From Vandiemenella viatica (lineage: Eukaryota; Arthropoda; Insecta; Orthoptera; Morabidae), in assembly GCA_031002005.1 (NCBI GenBank), contig CM061920.1:122006095-122070094 (forward strand): DNA of 64,000 nucleotides. Reading direction: 5' to 3'. The notes beneath the pieces were generated by a model. The model did not search any database, was not told the origin of the DNA, and worked only from the letters and a program-made list of their open reading frames with translations. Below, in pieces: positions 35,462 to 45,829 of the stretch (positions are counted from its first letter, which is position 1; the number at the start of each line of letters is the position of its first letter). The translations under genes were made by a program, and so were the position numbers.

Positions 35462-35640
35462 ATGTTGTTCTCGTCGAAGTCATTAAAACTTGGAGACGAT
35501 AAGGGATTAGAGTATGGGTTTCGCACATGGATATTTGAACATTTGTCTGGAGTAAAAATCCATGGAAAACAGCAATCTGGATGGCCCAACCGGGAATCAA
35601 ACTCGCGTTCTCCAAAATGCGTTCACACCCGGCTCTATGA
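35462..35640 (-). mobile_element. tRNA-derived SINE (family 1)
   Basis: On the - strand: agccgggtgtgaacgc, a B-box-like gtttgattcccgg, ccatccagat, ttttccatggatttt and a tail at aatgacttcgacgag. It is diverged and lies just outside the Ty3/gypsy insertion. Confidence 0.7.
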
Positions 35641-36438
35641 TAGAAATGTAAAATATTTCAAACAATTTTCAGGTATCTTCCAATATTTAGTCAAAGGTAA
35701 AAATACGATGCAGTGCATATGGATTACAAACAATCAGTTCCAGATCAGATATAAAATTCAGGAATACTTAAAATCAGAGAAGTACAGAAAACGCTAAACT
35801 TCTTACATACTCTAATTATCCATTCACAGATCAAAACAGAAGCCAAGCTGGTAACAGTTAATAACGGAAAATATTACTTTTTCACCCTGCAAGAAAACTT
35901 GCTCATTTATAAGGCCTGCGGAAAAAATATACTCAGCAAAAACATATACCCAACAAACCGAACTCATTCGAAGTTAATAGTTATAAACCCAGAAAACTAT
36001 AAATAAATGACATTGAGTACAATTTCACCAAAACATTACATCAACAAATTATAGAAAATAACATCGTCGTCCTCATGTTTCCTTCATTCCAAATACGAAC
36101 AGAATAAAACAAAGCAAAGAGTAGTGAACTGGTTGATATACGTATATCCACACACGCAGTTTAAAAGTACCTGCTGCTAGTACACTAGCAAAGAAACAAA
36201 TCAACAAATCAAAACCGCAAAGCAAAGTAACATTGTAATAGAAGAAGTGTAGCATAATCACTCTGATGAGTTGAAAAACATTATTCACAAAAGCAATTGC
36301 AAAATGTTTGATGAAGAAAGCATAGAGGGTTGGATATTATGCTTCACAACTTCATTGTGAAAAGTTGAAAGTGTAATCATACATCTTTCTATGTGATGAA
36401 ATATGGTATCCATAATTGTCAAGCATTATACAAATATT
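35641..36438. other. Spacer
   Basis: AT-rich; no gene or repeat recognised. Confidence 0.45.
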
Positions 36439-36497
36439 GAGTGGGGACTTTCCCGGCGTATAGATGCAACAAAATCCTCTCGGGTGGCCAGCCGAAA
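36439..36497. repeat. Dispersed repeat gagtgg(g/a)gactttcccggc
   Basis: About 57 bp closely matching 62249-62305, the same strand, with about six differences; a weaker relative is near 23585. It probably belongs to a non-LTR element whose ORF1-like pieces lie next to the 62249 copy. Confidence 0.7.
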
Positions 36498-36774
36498 GGA
36501 TTTTATTGCACTAAACCCAATTTTTTATACCGCATCAAGAAGTGAAACTTGTCCTATATAACCCATAAAACACAGTTTGTATTTGTAAAATAGGTAAAAA
36601 TTTGATTTGATAATCAACTAGGACAAAACCTGTATTGCATTTCACTGTGCATTATATCTGTTTATTCATTAATTCTGAATTGCAGGGACAGACATATCTT
36701 TACTTATTAAGCATTAGAAAGAGGTCCTACGGCTATGAGATCCTGAACGGCATTGCGTTTAGTTTGGCCTCATA

Positions 36775-36960
36775 ATATTTTTTACCGTTCCGCTGAGAGG
36801 TTAACTCTGCTTGGTGCGGTTTCTGTAGTACAGGCAGGTGCTGTTACAAATGTCTGCAGTGGTTTGTCACAAGTCAGATGGCACCAGCGAGGAGACATGC
36901 GACCCGTACACGTGTTTCAAGTCACACAAGGAACAGTTGGCTTGAACATTTAATTTGAGA
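36775..36960. repeat. Dispersed repeat, shared with 52165
   Basis: The shared core is (c/t)tgctt(g/c)gtgcggtttctg, then tgctgt, acaaatgt, gcgaggaga/gcgaggaaa and gtgtttcaag near 36910. The second copy is at 52165-52340 in the same orientation. Frames across either copy are not conserved with the other, so neither looks coding. Confidence 0.6.
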
Positions 36961-37234
36961 AATCAGAATTGGCTCCTAAATCAGTCAGGCGACCATATAT
37001 CTCCGTGCGAGGTAACGAGAGAAGTGTTTTCATCACAAGCACAGAAAATGAACACAAAGTTTACAGATTTTTCAAAACGAAACATAATCATTTTCTACGC
37101 AGGACTAATTAGATCGAAAAGGAAATGTGCCAGCAAAGATATTCTTATACAAAGTTCCAGTACATGTAGTACCAATATTATTTATCACTGTACCAATGAA
37201 CTGTACAATAAACATTAAAAAGTTTACTTCAACT

Positions 37235-38560
37235 GTAGAAGAAAGATCTATAATGATGCTGATAGGAAACCTTTCTCAAGCTCAAAAGATTGTGCTACTC
37301 GATGGAAAGAATTCATAGAGAAACTGATTAGGATGATTTTAACAACAGTGTACTGGAGAAAGAAAGGATGTCGACATTGATGACTCGCGAGATGTTGTTT
37401 TAAGGAAGACTATGATTCCGCTTTGAATGATATGAAATCAGACAAGGTGGTTAGAACACGAAATTCCTGCAGAACTGCTCAAACACCTGACAGAAGAAGG
37501 ACTCCAAGCTTTTTCAGCTGATATCAAACATTAATAAAACAGGACACATTTTAACTCATTTTAATAAAAGCATCATCTTCACAAGACGACTAATATGATA
37601 ATTAGTCGTCTTGTTTAGCATAAAATGCTTCGGAATTACTGACCAGGATAATATAAAGAATAACAAAAACGATAGTGGAAGAGATAGTACGTGAATATCA
37701 GTTTGGGTTTAGGAAAACCGTGGTACAAGTAAACCAATTCTGGCCCTAAGATTAATACTTGAAGGGCAGATCAAGCAAAACAAAGATACTTCAATGGCGT
37801 TGAATGATTTAGAAAAAGCTTTTTATAATGTTTGGTGCGACAAGATGTTCAAATTTTAAAGAAGCCAGGTCTAAAATATCGAGATAGAAGTAAACTTTAT
37901 AATCTATTTAAGAATTGATTGGCTACAATAAAAGTAGAAAATCATGAGAGGAGGGCATCAGTTAAAAAAGTGAGAACAGATTGTAGTCTATCCCATTAAT
38001 ATTCATCTTGTATGAAGAAGAAGCCATAAAGGAAGTGAAAGGAAGATTTGAATATGACATAAGTGTTCAAGGAGAAAAATCAGTATGTCACGATTTGTTG
38101 ATGACATTGTACTGATAACAAAACAGAATACATATTGAGAAGTTACTGAAGGAAGATTTTGGACTAAATATAAGTCAAAGCAAGAGAAAATTCTGCATTT
38201 GAAATGTGGTGCTATTGGAGGATGCTGATAATTAAGTGGGCATATAAAGTACAAAATAAACGTATACTGGAAATGGTGGGTGAAGGAAGAAGTTTGTGGA
38301 AGAGTTTAACACAAAGGAGAGATAGGATGGTGGGTCGCGTTTTAAGACATGCGGGATGGTTAATTTGTTGGTGGAGGGAACAGTCGAATGAAAGAACTGT
38401 AGAGGTAGACGGAGGTTAGAATTATGAAGCAGATAGTTGAGGACGTAGGTTGTAACGGGCATGTTTAGATAAAGAGGTTAGCACAATATAGGAAGGTATG
38501 AAGGATTGTGCATCAAATCAATCGACAGATTGATGACGGGAAAAGAGTAACCCTGAACAT
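37235..38560 (+). pseudogene. Non-LTR retrotransposon fragment (linker to C-terminus)
   Basis: Pieces in all three frames follow the order of a LINE ORF2: ADRKPFSSSKDCATRWKEF near 37260; HEIPAELLKHLTEEGLQAF near 37465; SMALNDLEKAFYNVW near 37795 (reverse transcriptase motif with DLEKAFDNV); KVENHERRASVKK near 37930; the active-site box FVDDIVLIT near 38091-38120; and the C-terminal RILEMVGEGRSLW and RRDRMVGRVLRHAG near 38265-38350, ending with NRQIDD near 38535. It has many stops and indels. The same or a closely related family as the fragment at 3870-4600. Confidence 0.8.
37581..37614. repeat. Perfect 14-bp hairpin
   Basis: acaagacgactaat, a 6-nt loop (atgata), and the exact complement. It lies within the decayed LINE. 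Confidence 0.9.
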
Positions 38561-38827
38561 AATACGGCTGATATCTCCATCGAACCTTGGTGACTTGAGA
38601 AGTGGCACTCAGTTTACCCGAGATCTATATGAGTAATACTGTTCACAATTTCTTTTAAATGACAATTACTAATGTACTGAAGACAGTTTACATTTTTGCT
38701 TGTGTTGTTATATTTGCCTTGTTTGAAAGGGAAACGTAAGTACTTTCTTCAACTTTTCATTTTATCATTTCATTTGTAAAGAAAAAAAAAAAAATTAAAA
38801 ATGTGATAGCATTCGTAAGAAATAATA

Positions 38828-39850
38828 CAAGGTTATTCTAAGTCAGTTATCGTACAAAAGGAAACAGCCATAGCTTCCTAACCAGTTACAGTAGCGAGGT
38901 CCGGTCAGTTTCATAATTTCCCGCGTATCCTTAAATTTACATTTCATCCGATGTAGCCCATAATTTTTGCTACGAATGACGGTCACATTTTATTTAGTAA
39001 TAATGGATTAGTATTCTGATGCGTAGCACGATCATTGTTGTGTGTGGTTTCGTAAATCGCGATTGGCCACTGCTGTTCAAAGGAAATTAGGACAAAAAAT
39101 CACAAGGAACCACCTCAAAGGCCGACTATTACTGCTTGGTACAACCGTTACCTTGCAAATGGTTGTGTTGCGCATAAGAACCGAGATCAAGATGGGCCGC
39201 GAACTTCAGACAAAACACGTCGAAACCAGTGTGTCAAACCTATGCCCGCGATATGAAGAAATCAGCTAATCGTGCCAGCTTAACATTGCAGATTCGCCAA
39301 ACGATAGTGTGGAGGATTTTAAGGAAACTTCTGAAACATAAGAAATACAGATTGAAATTATTACAAGCTTTGTCTGATAGTGATAAACAAAGAAGATATG
39401 AATTTCATGTGGGCATGTTTGACAGAATGGAGACTGATGACAACTTTTAAATAAAATTGTTTTTAGTGATGAGGCTACGATGCATACAAACGGCAAGGTA
39501 AATCTACACAGGGAACGATGACCTGGCCGCCACGGTTACCTTACCTCACACCATTTAACTTTTTGCATGGGCAAAGTTTTTGTTACACATCTTCCAGCAA
39601 TCTAAACGACCTCTGACTTCGAATAACAGAAGCAGATGCAACCTTAGACGGTGACAGTATACATAAGATTTGGGACTAATCGCTTACAGGTGAGATGTCT
39701 GCCATGTGTCAAAAGGAAAACATATTGAACTACTTGTGGATAAAACCTGAAGCTCTTTCGAATTCGGTGCTGTATCACTTAATTCACTAGGACTTATACT
39801 TCCTTTGTAAGTAGATCTGAATTTTGTTTAACTAATTTGGAATAACCCTG
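38828..39850 (+). mobile_element. Decayed Tc1/mariner-type element
   Basis: Diverged terminal inverted repeats, caaggttattctaagtca at 38828 and the complement of cagggttattccaaatta at 39833-39850. TA precedes the left end. Between them are pieces of a transposase with a DUF4817-type N-terminus: PTITAWYNRYLANGCV near 39125, TVWRILRKLLKHKKYRL near 39308, DKQRRYEFHVGMFDRMET near 39383 and FSDEATMHTNGKVN near 39463, the first catalytic aspartate. It then jumps to LTPF-like and C-terminal pieces, so the middle of the catalytic domain is missing. Stops and frameshifts are numerous. Confidence 0.75.
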
Positions 39851-39854
39851 TTTA

Positions 39855-40230
39855 AACCACCAGTGCGACTGCGCGCGTTAAGGCGCCACGACACTGTATC
39901 GGTATCAGATTCGCGTTCTGGTCCCCATGTACCGGCCGACCTGATGGAGGTTTCTACATCATTTCCTGCAATCATCTGTGCAAATGCTGGGATGGTTCCA
40001 AATCTCCACCTCACATACTACATATTTCACAAACAAGAAGTACACGTAGCATACAGAACACAGGGAGACAGATAGCAACACCAACATTTCTCCAATATCG
40101 CAAATCCGATTCTAAAATGTGGATAGGGAACATGCCCTCCTACACTCATTATTTCACACTGGACGCCTGTGTAATAAGTGGCTGGTGTCTCGTGGTCCAC
40201 TGTGGCAGATCGGAGGGGAAAAAAAATCCT
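39855..40230 (+). repeat. Composite SINE/LINE-tail repeat
   Basis: The first half has a SINE-like head (ttaaggcgcc, gattcgcgttctggtcc) and gctgggatggttcc. The second half (40016-40061, catatttcacaaacaag... gaacac) matches 52562-52606, and 40148-40200 resembles 23490-23520. Probably a truncated SINE next to the 3' tail of a LINE. Confidence 0.5.
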
Positions 40231-40484
40231 TGGATAACTGAGTGGGAAAAACAAATAAAACTGCTATTTCAGTAATACGACTGTATTTAATAGACAATGT
40301 AATCAAGGGGACTTCTGATATATATTAAATTGTGGCATGTATGTCTGAAATATAACTTTGAGCAGCTATAGTAGTAATTAATTCAAAATAACAGAAACAT
40401 TCGATCCTGAGAGGAAACGTTAAAAGTAAATGTATTGTGATTATTAATCATCCATCCAGCGATAAAGTAGATCCTGTTTACTGC

Positions 40485-41896
40485 ACTCCTGGAAATTGAA
40501 ATAAGAACACATTGACGCCGGTGTTTAAGACCCACCATACTTGATCCGGACACTACGAGAGGGCTGTACAAGCAATGATCAAACGCACGGCACAGCGGAC
40601 ACACCAGGAACAGCAGTGTTGGCCGTCGAAGGGCGCTAGCTGCGCAGCGGTTGGGCACCGCCGCAGTCAGTGTCAGCCAGTTTGCCGTGGCATACGCAGC
40701 TCCATCTCAGTCTTTAACACTGGTAGCATGCCGCGACAGCGTGTACGTGAACCGTATGTGCAGTTGACGGACTTTGAGCGAGGGCGTATAGTGGGCATGC
40801 GGGAGGTCGGGTGGACGTACCGCCGAATTGCTCAACATGTGGGGCGCGAGGTCTCCACAGTACATCGATGTTGTCGCCAGTGGTCGGCGGAAGGTGCACG
40901 TGCCCGTCGACCTGGGTCCGGACAGCAGCGACGCACGGACGCACGCCAAGACCGTCGCATCCTACGCAGTGCCGTAGGGGACCGCACCGCCACTTCCCGG
41001 CAAATTAGGGACACTGTTGCTCCTGGGGTATCAGAGAGGACCATTCGCAACCGTCTCCATGAAGCTGGGCTACGGTCCCGCGCACCGTTAGGTCGTCTTC
41101 CGCTCACGCCCCAACATCGTGCAGCCCGCCTCCAGTGGTGTCGCGACAGGCGTGTATGGAGGGACCAAAGGAGACGTGTCGTCTTCAGTGATGAGAGTCG
41201 CATCTGCCTTGGTGCCAGTGATGGTGGTATGCGTGTTTGGCGCCGTGCAGGTGAGCGCCACAATCAGGACTGCATACGACCGAGGCACACAGGGCCAACA
41301 CCCGGCATCATGGTGTGGGGAGCGATCTCCTACACTGGCCGTACACCTCTGGTGATCGTCGAGGGGACACTGAACAGTGCACGGTACATTCAAACCGTCA
41401 TCGAACCCATCGTTCTACCATTCCTAGACCGGCAAGGGAACATGCTGTTCCAACAGGACAATGCACGTCCACATGTATCCCGTGCCACCCAACGTGCTCT
41501 AGAAGGTGTAAGTCAACTACCCTGGCCAGCGAGATCTCCGGATCTGTCCCCCATTGAGCATGTTTGGGACTGGATGAAACGTTGTCTCACGCGGTCTGCA
41601 CGTCCAGCACGAACGCTGGTCCAGCTGAGGTGCCAGGTGGAAATGGCTTGGCATGCCGTTCCACAGGACTACATCCAGCACCTCTACGATCCTCTCCATG
41701 GGTGAATTGCAGCCTGCATTGCTGCGAAAGGAGGATATACACGGTACTAGTGCCGACATTGTGCATGCTCTGATGCCTGTGTCTATGTGCCTATTGTTCT
41801 GTCTGTGTGATCATGTGTTGTATCTGACCCCAGGAATGTGTATATAAAGTTTCCCATTCCTGGGACAATGAATTCTTATTTCAATTTCCAGGAGTG
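40485..41896 (+). mobile_element. Tc1-like element, nearly intact
   Basis: 1412 bp with terminal inverted repeats starting CACTCCTGGAAATTGAAATA; the first 24 bases of the two ends match perfectly and most of the next seven do. TA follows the right end directly; on the left TA lies 3 nt out, so the duplication is not exact. The single gene inside covers most of the length. This is the best-preserved transposon in the window. Confidence 0.9.
40728..41705 (+). CDS. Tc1-like transposase
   Basis: 325 residues from the ATG at 40728 (MPRQRVREPYVQLT); the frame is open 51 codons further upstream, but that part lies between TIR and gene and is not family-like. The N-terminal half has the paired-type helix-turn-helix region (RGRIVGMREVGWTYRRIAQH, then SERTIRNRLHEAGL). 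The catalytic residues are all there: D in VVFSDESRICLG, D in LFQQDNARPH and E in PDLSPIEHVW. Between the second D and the E I count 32 residues; the textbook Tc1 spacing is 34. The frame stops at TGA 41703-41705, but 14 more in-frame codons end with KGGYTRY and a TAG at 41748-41750. The family normally ends this way, so the protein lost its last 15 or so residues, probably by CGA to TGA. Confidence 0.92.
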   Translation: MPRQRVREPYVQLTDFERGRIVGMREVGWTYRRIAQHVGREVSTVHRCCRQWSAEGARARRPGSGQQRRTDARQDRRILRSAVGDRTATSRQIRDTVAPGVSERTIRNRLHEAGLRSRAPLGRLPLTPQHRAARLQWCRDRRVWRDQRRRVVFSDESRICLGASDGGMRVWRRAGERHNQDCIRPRHTGPTPGIMVWGAISYTGRTPLVIVEGTLNSARYIQTVIEPIVLPFLDRQGNMLFQQDNARPHVSRATQRALEGVSQLPWPARSPDLSPIEHVWDWMKRCLTRSARPARTLVQLRCQVEMAWHAVPQDYIQHLYDPLHG

Positions 41897-42842
41897 TACA
41901 TAACATTACTATGCGAATTTCTTCCACTCATTGCTCTGCTGGTTGAAAAGTGGATCTATTGGCAACTTTGCTACTGATTTTCGCCTATAATGCTGTAAAC
42001 TTTTTCAATATTCCCTAAAATCGTATTTTTACATTTGAACAGGGTAAGATTGTAATTAGATTTGCCAGAATTTCTGCCATTTTTTGATCCAAGGTGCATG
42101 TGATATTAATTTTAATAGAAATTTTAATAAATTAATATTGTATTGGTTTCACTATATTACTCATTGTTATGAAACCGTATTTTTTATATCCGGTATTCAT
42201 TGATTTAAAAGCTAACACAAAATCCTTAATAATCCCTTCCAATCTGTTAAATGAGCGGGGAATTAAACAGAGTTTAAAAATATGGCAAAAAAACCTATTA
42301 CGAAACACTGTTCCTCTTTCTAGTGGCCAAACACGCATAAAAATATTGAAATGTTGTTCCGCAATTCAGGTGTTTGGTGTTTGGTGACTGTCAGAAACAT
42401 CGCTTCTACCACACCACTAAAACACTTCTTCAGTAAATGTGTTTGGCACTGGAAGATACATTAAAATAAATACTGGTAAATACACATGGGATGAATGCTG
42501 CAACTGAAAACTTCTTTTGCAAATACCTCTTTGACTTTCAGCCGACACCTCGTGATAACGGCTGTTAAATCGATCGTGACACCTGTTGGAATCAGACACA
42601 GGCGTTTCCGCTACAGAGTGAGCTAATCTCTAGTGTTTATAGGTTTGGTCGTATCAGCTTATTCACTGTATCAGCATGAGAAACGTATGTGGAAATATAG
42701 AATATATTCTACACCAGCAGATTTTTTTTATATTTATTATTATTATTATTATTTTGTTAACCTCATACAGATATGAATAATTGTAACGGAACATTTAAGG
42801 GGTGGTGTTGATAACGGCATTTTATCTAATGTTTATTTATTA
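41897..42842. other. Spacer
   Basis: AT-rich with a short (tta)n near 42735. No gene recognised. Confidence 0.45.
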
Positions 42843-43480
42843 CTAGCTGAAGTACCCGGCTTCGCTCAGGGGGTTGATATGATATTGTGTGGTGAGTGGA
42901 ATAAAAGGATAAACTTTAATATGTAAGAGGTAATTTTCTTTATTGAAAACATATTCAACTTTTGAAATACTTGTTTATGAACAACATTTTTTCATTTTGT
43001 TATCCGGGGTATATATGTACAAATTTTTTGAATTTCCTACTCGATAGCAAGCTGCATATAGTTGACCGTGAGAGAAGCAGGAGTCTTTTAGGTTGATTCC
43101 GCAATGTTTTAAAATTTGACCTTGCGCTTTGTTAATTGTAAAACTATAGGCTAATTTGATTTGAAATCACAGTCTTTTAAATTGGAATGGCAGTTCAGTA
43201 GAGATCAGAGGAGGATTAATACTATGTATTTCGATTCTGGAGTTTCCCCGGTCATGTAATGTAGAAATTCCTGTGGAGGTGCTTCCAGTAGTGGTAATCG
43301 AATTTTTCCATTCATGCAACAGAATCCTGATGTTTCTCCACTGAATTTTTTCGCGTTGTAAAGTTGGTAGATGTTATCCATTTTTCCGATTACGATGTGG
43401 TTGTTTTTGTTATATTGTTTTGTCGGGTCGTAGTGGAATGCTTCATTTGACAGTTTATACTGTTAACTTTTCCTCGTCAG
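42843..43480 (-). mobile_element. Helitron, internally deleted, with 3' terminus
   Basis: On the - strand the sequence ends agccgggtacttcagCTAG at 42843, followed by T: a CTRR end preceded by a short hairpin and inserted before T, as Helitrons do. Upstream (42990-43190) is the helicase C-terminus: TINKAQGQILKHCG, LKDSCFSHGQLYAAC and NSKNLYIYTPDN. Directly before that (43205-43450) is a piece from the N-terminal part of the Helitron protein: AFHYDPTKQYN, IVIGKMDNIYQLYNAKKF, and CMNGKIRLPLLEAPPQEF. The Rep nuclease and most of the helicase that should separate them, on the order of a thousand codons, are gone. Confidence 0.82.
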
Positions 43481-44411
43481 CGCTTCTCGTAGGGTGATAT
43501 TTTCATGGGAGACTTGCGTTCGCAGTCTTCTATTATAAGATTGTGTCGAAATTCTTGATTCTGTAATTCGTTTTTTCTTTGTTCTTCGGTTTCTCTGCTT
43601 CCAGCCATTCTGTCTTCAAAATGACGCCCTTCAGATAAAAACGGAAACCTTCTTCATGGATAAGGGATAGAGGGCTACCACACCATATAACTGCCTTGAT
43701 CGTACTGGGACTCATTTTTAAGATTTAGCGGCACGCACATTGTACACTTACTTTTATAATATATATTGATTAGAATTACATTCTGTGCCATTTATTTGCT
43801 GCTGTCAGAAGAACAAAAGCAAATGAGCAATTGTCACTAAAGCAAATGAATAATTTTATTTATGATGAACTTTCTTAAACAAAATTGTTGCATATAATAT
43901 TTACAGAAGAATAACAATGTTTACTTCTTTAGTTGTACAGGCAGCTTCTGAAAGATCAACTCAACTAAGGAATCGTTGTGGGGTCGATTATCATGGTAAA
44001 TCACACAATACGGTCCTTCAAAAAACAGGATGTTGGTACTGCTGGTCTCGTCTCGCTAGTGGTTTACTCATCGCAGTAAAAAGATTTAACCACCTACCAT
44101 TGAACGAGGAAACCGTGAAAAACTGGAAAACTGAATAAAACTAACGTAGATTTACACCCAAGCTTCCTGTTATACACCAACTACAAAATCAAGGTCTTAG
44201 TACAGTGTTCCAAATAACAATACACTTTATAAAAATAAATGGAAAAATTGAAAATTGCTGATGATAATATAATACTAATTCGCTTATAGGGAACAAGAAC
44301 ATCTTTACACGTAACCGTAATAAATTTAATTTGAAAGTAATAAATTAGGACTGCAAATAACCTCCTGGGGGAGTGAGGGGATTATTAGGTAGTCTTGTGG
44401 CAAATGCTAGA
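43481..44411. other. Spacer
   Basis: The - strand near 43480-43720 may hold more of the Helitron N-terminus, but I cannot support it. The rest is AT-rich. Confidence 0.35.
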
Positions 44412-44652
44412 GTAGCGCGGCCAGTACTAATGGTAACGCTCTGGCCTCGCATTTGGGAGGACGCGGTTTCGAATCCACATCCGGGCATCCAGATTTGGAG
44501 TTTCCATGGTTTCCCAAAATCACTCAAGGCGAATGCCGGGATGCTGCCTTCAAAAGGACATAGCCGAATTCCTTCCCGTTCCTTACCCCCCAGTCCTTTC
44601 CCGCCTCTAATCACCTCGACGTTAACGAGGTGTATAGCCATAAGCAAAAAAG
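44412..44652 (+). mobile_element. tRNA-derived SINE (family 1)
   Basis: One of the best copies: taatggtaacgctctggcct, B box ggtttcgaatcc, cgggcatccagatttgg, aaatcactcaaggcgaatgc, gatgctgccttcaaaagg and a tail at gttaacgaggtgtatagccat followed by an A-rich end. The frames on both strands over it are by-products. Confidence 0.85.
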
Positions 44653-45429
44653 GGCTAAGTAATAACACCCTGACTATGAAACCGGAGCAACATTAAAGAA
44701 AAATCGTCAAACAGTCATAGTAATTGGACACCCTCTCAGCAATAAATCTTCACTAATTTTCGCTTTCCAAACAATTTGTAAAGCGAAAATCCAAGAAAAT
44801 TAAGTGACACTAAATGTAGTTCACTCGCGCAATTTGTACACAGTTAATAGTAAACATTCCTCAATCTATATATACAAAATATTTTTACTAATGGTCCAAT
44901 GCTATGGACTAAAGTCCCCTTCTTCAACCCAGTCAAATAACACACTTTTTTTTTCCTTTCTTTTAATCGAAAATTTTACGTGACCGAGAAAATAATTACA
45001 GTATCTCTATTGCACTAAACGAAAATCTACTGCATGTAAAACTAATACTGCAATACGCTGGAATGGTTCAGCTTTGCAAAAAATGAGTTGAGGCGATAAT
45101 TTTTAAATCATGTTTACATTTAAAGAAATAATTGTATGAAAAAATGAGAAACATGCACGTAACATTGTAAAATTATGTACCTAATGAGTCAGTCAGCCGT
45201 GAAATTGATTTATTTAGTGGTAACTTAGAAGAAGAAATGTAAAATTTGTTTTCTTTTCTAAATAATGAACTACATTGAAAATGGTAGCTTGTCCAATAAT
45301 GTTACCACAGTTCCATTGCTCTGTAATCAAAAATGTCGTGTCTCCCGTGAACAGTTGCGGTGAATAATCATTTTGCTTTTCTGGTGATTCTGGGACATAT
45401 TGTCAGTCATCCTCTGCAGCGCTGGGAAC

Positions 45430-45596
45430 GCTGAATTCTTAGTTCGTTAGATATTGCAAATATGCTCGCAGAATAGGAGCAACTGTTCAAATGTTTTGCC
45501 TAACGGAGCAAAATTTCAGGGACGAGTGTCAATTATATATACCGACGGATCTGTAGCCCCAGTAAATTGTTCCATCTCCGACAAGTAATCAACGTC
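45430..45596 (+). promoter_or_regulatory. Upstream region of first exon A, homologous to 55900-56056
   Basis: Shares with the region before exon B, in the same order: ta(g)(t/c)tcgtta, gcagaatagg/gcagagctgg, tgttcaaatgttt, gcc, aatt(t)cagggacga, cggatctgt and a final catct. It holds a good TATA box (tatatata at about 45534-45541) at a spacing that would put the transcription start near 45565-45570, 30 bp before the ATG. The match continues through the exon and about 40 bp into the intron. Confidence 0.6.
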
Positions 45597-45659
45597 ATGG
45601 GTGCAGACAAGTTAGTGCTGTACGGACTGTTGCTATCTGCGGTAGTATGGACTGTAAAG
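45597..45659 (+). CDS. Signal-peptide exon A, probably of a carboxylesterase
   Basis: A 21-codon exon: ATG at 45597-45599 (context gtcATGg), MGADK, a hydrophobic core LVLYGLLLSAVVW, then TVK, followed by a 5' splice site AAG|GTACTT. It has the same length, phase and layout as exon B at 56057. If joined to the esterase exon at 63834 it would give a secreted enzyme. No esterase body exon was found between this exon and exon B, so it is an alternative first exon of the same gene, the start of a copy whose body is lost, or the start of a gene I failed to see. The 114-codon frame that continues past the splice site reads into intron and a T-tract. Confidence 0.6.
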
Positions 45660-45790
45660 GTACTTTCAACTCAGCATATTACGAATCATAATCGATTAGT
45701 TATATTTAATAATTTTCTCTACAGTATGGCCCTAAATTTTCTAATATGCTTCTCTCAGTTTTTCACACACCGCAAATGTTCAATGAGAAG

Positions 45791-45829
<39 letters not shown>

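Noticed and set aside
40707..41557. Several frames of 65-143 codons on both strands
   Set aside because: All overlap the GC-rich Tc1-like transposase gene in other frames.
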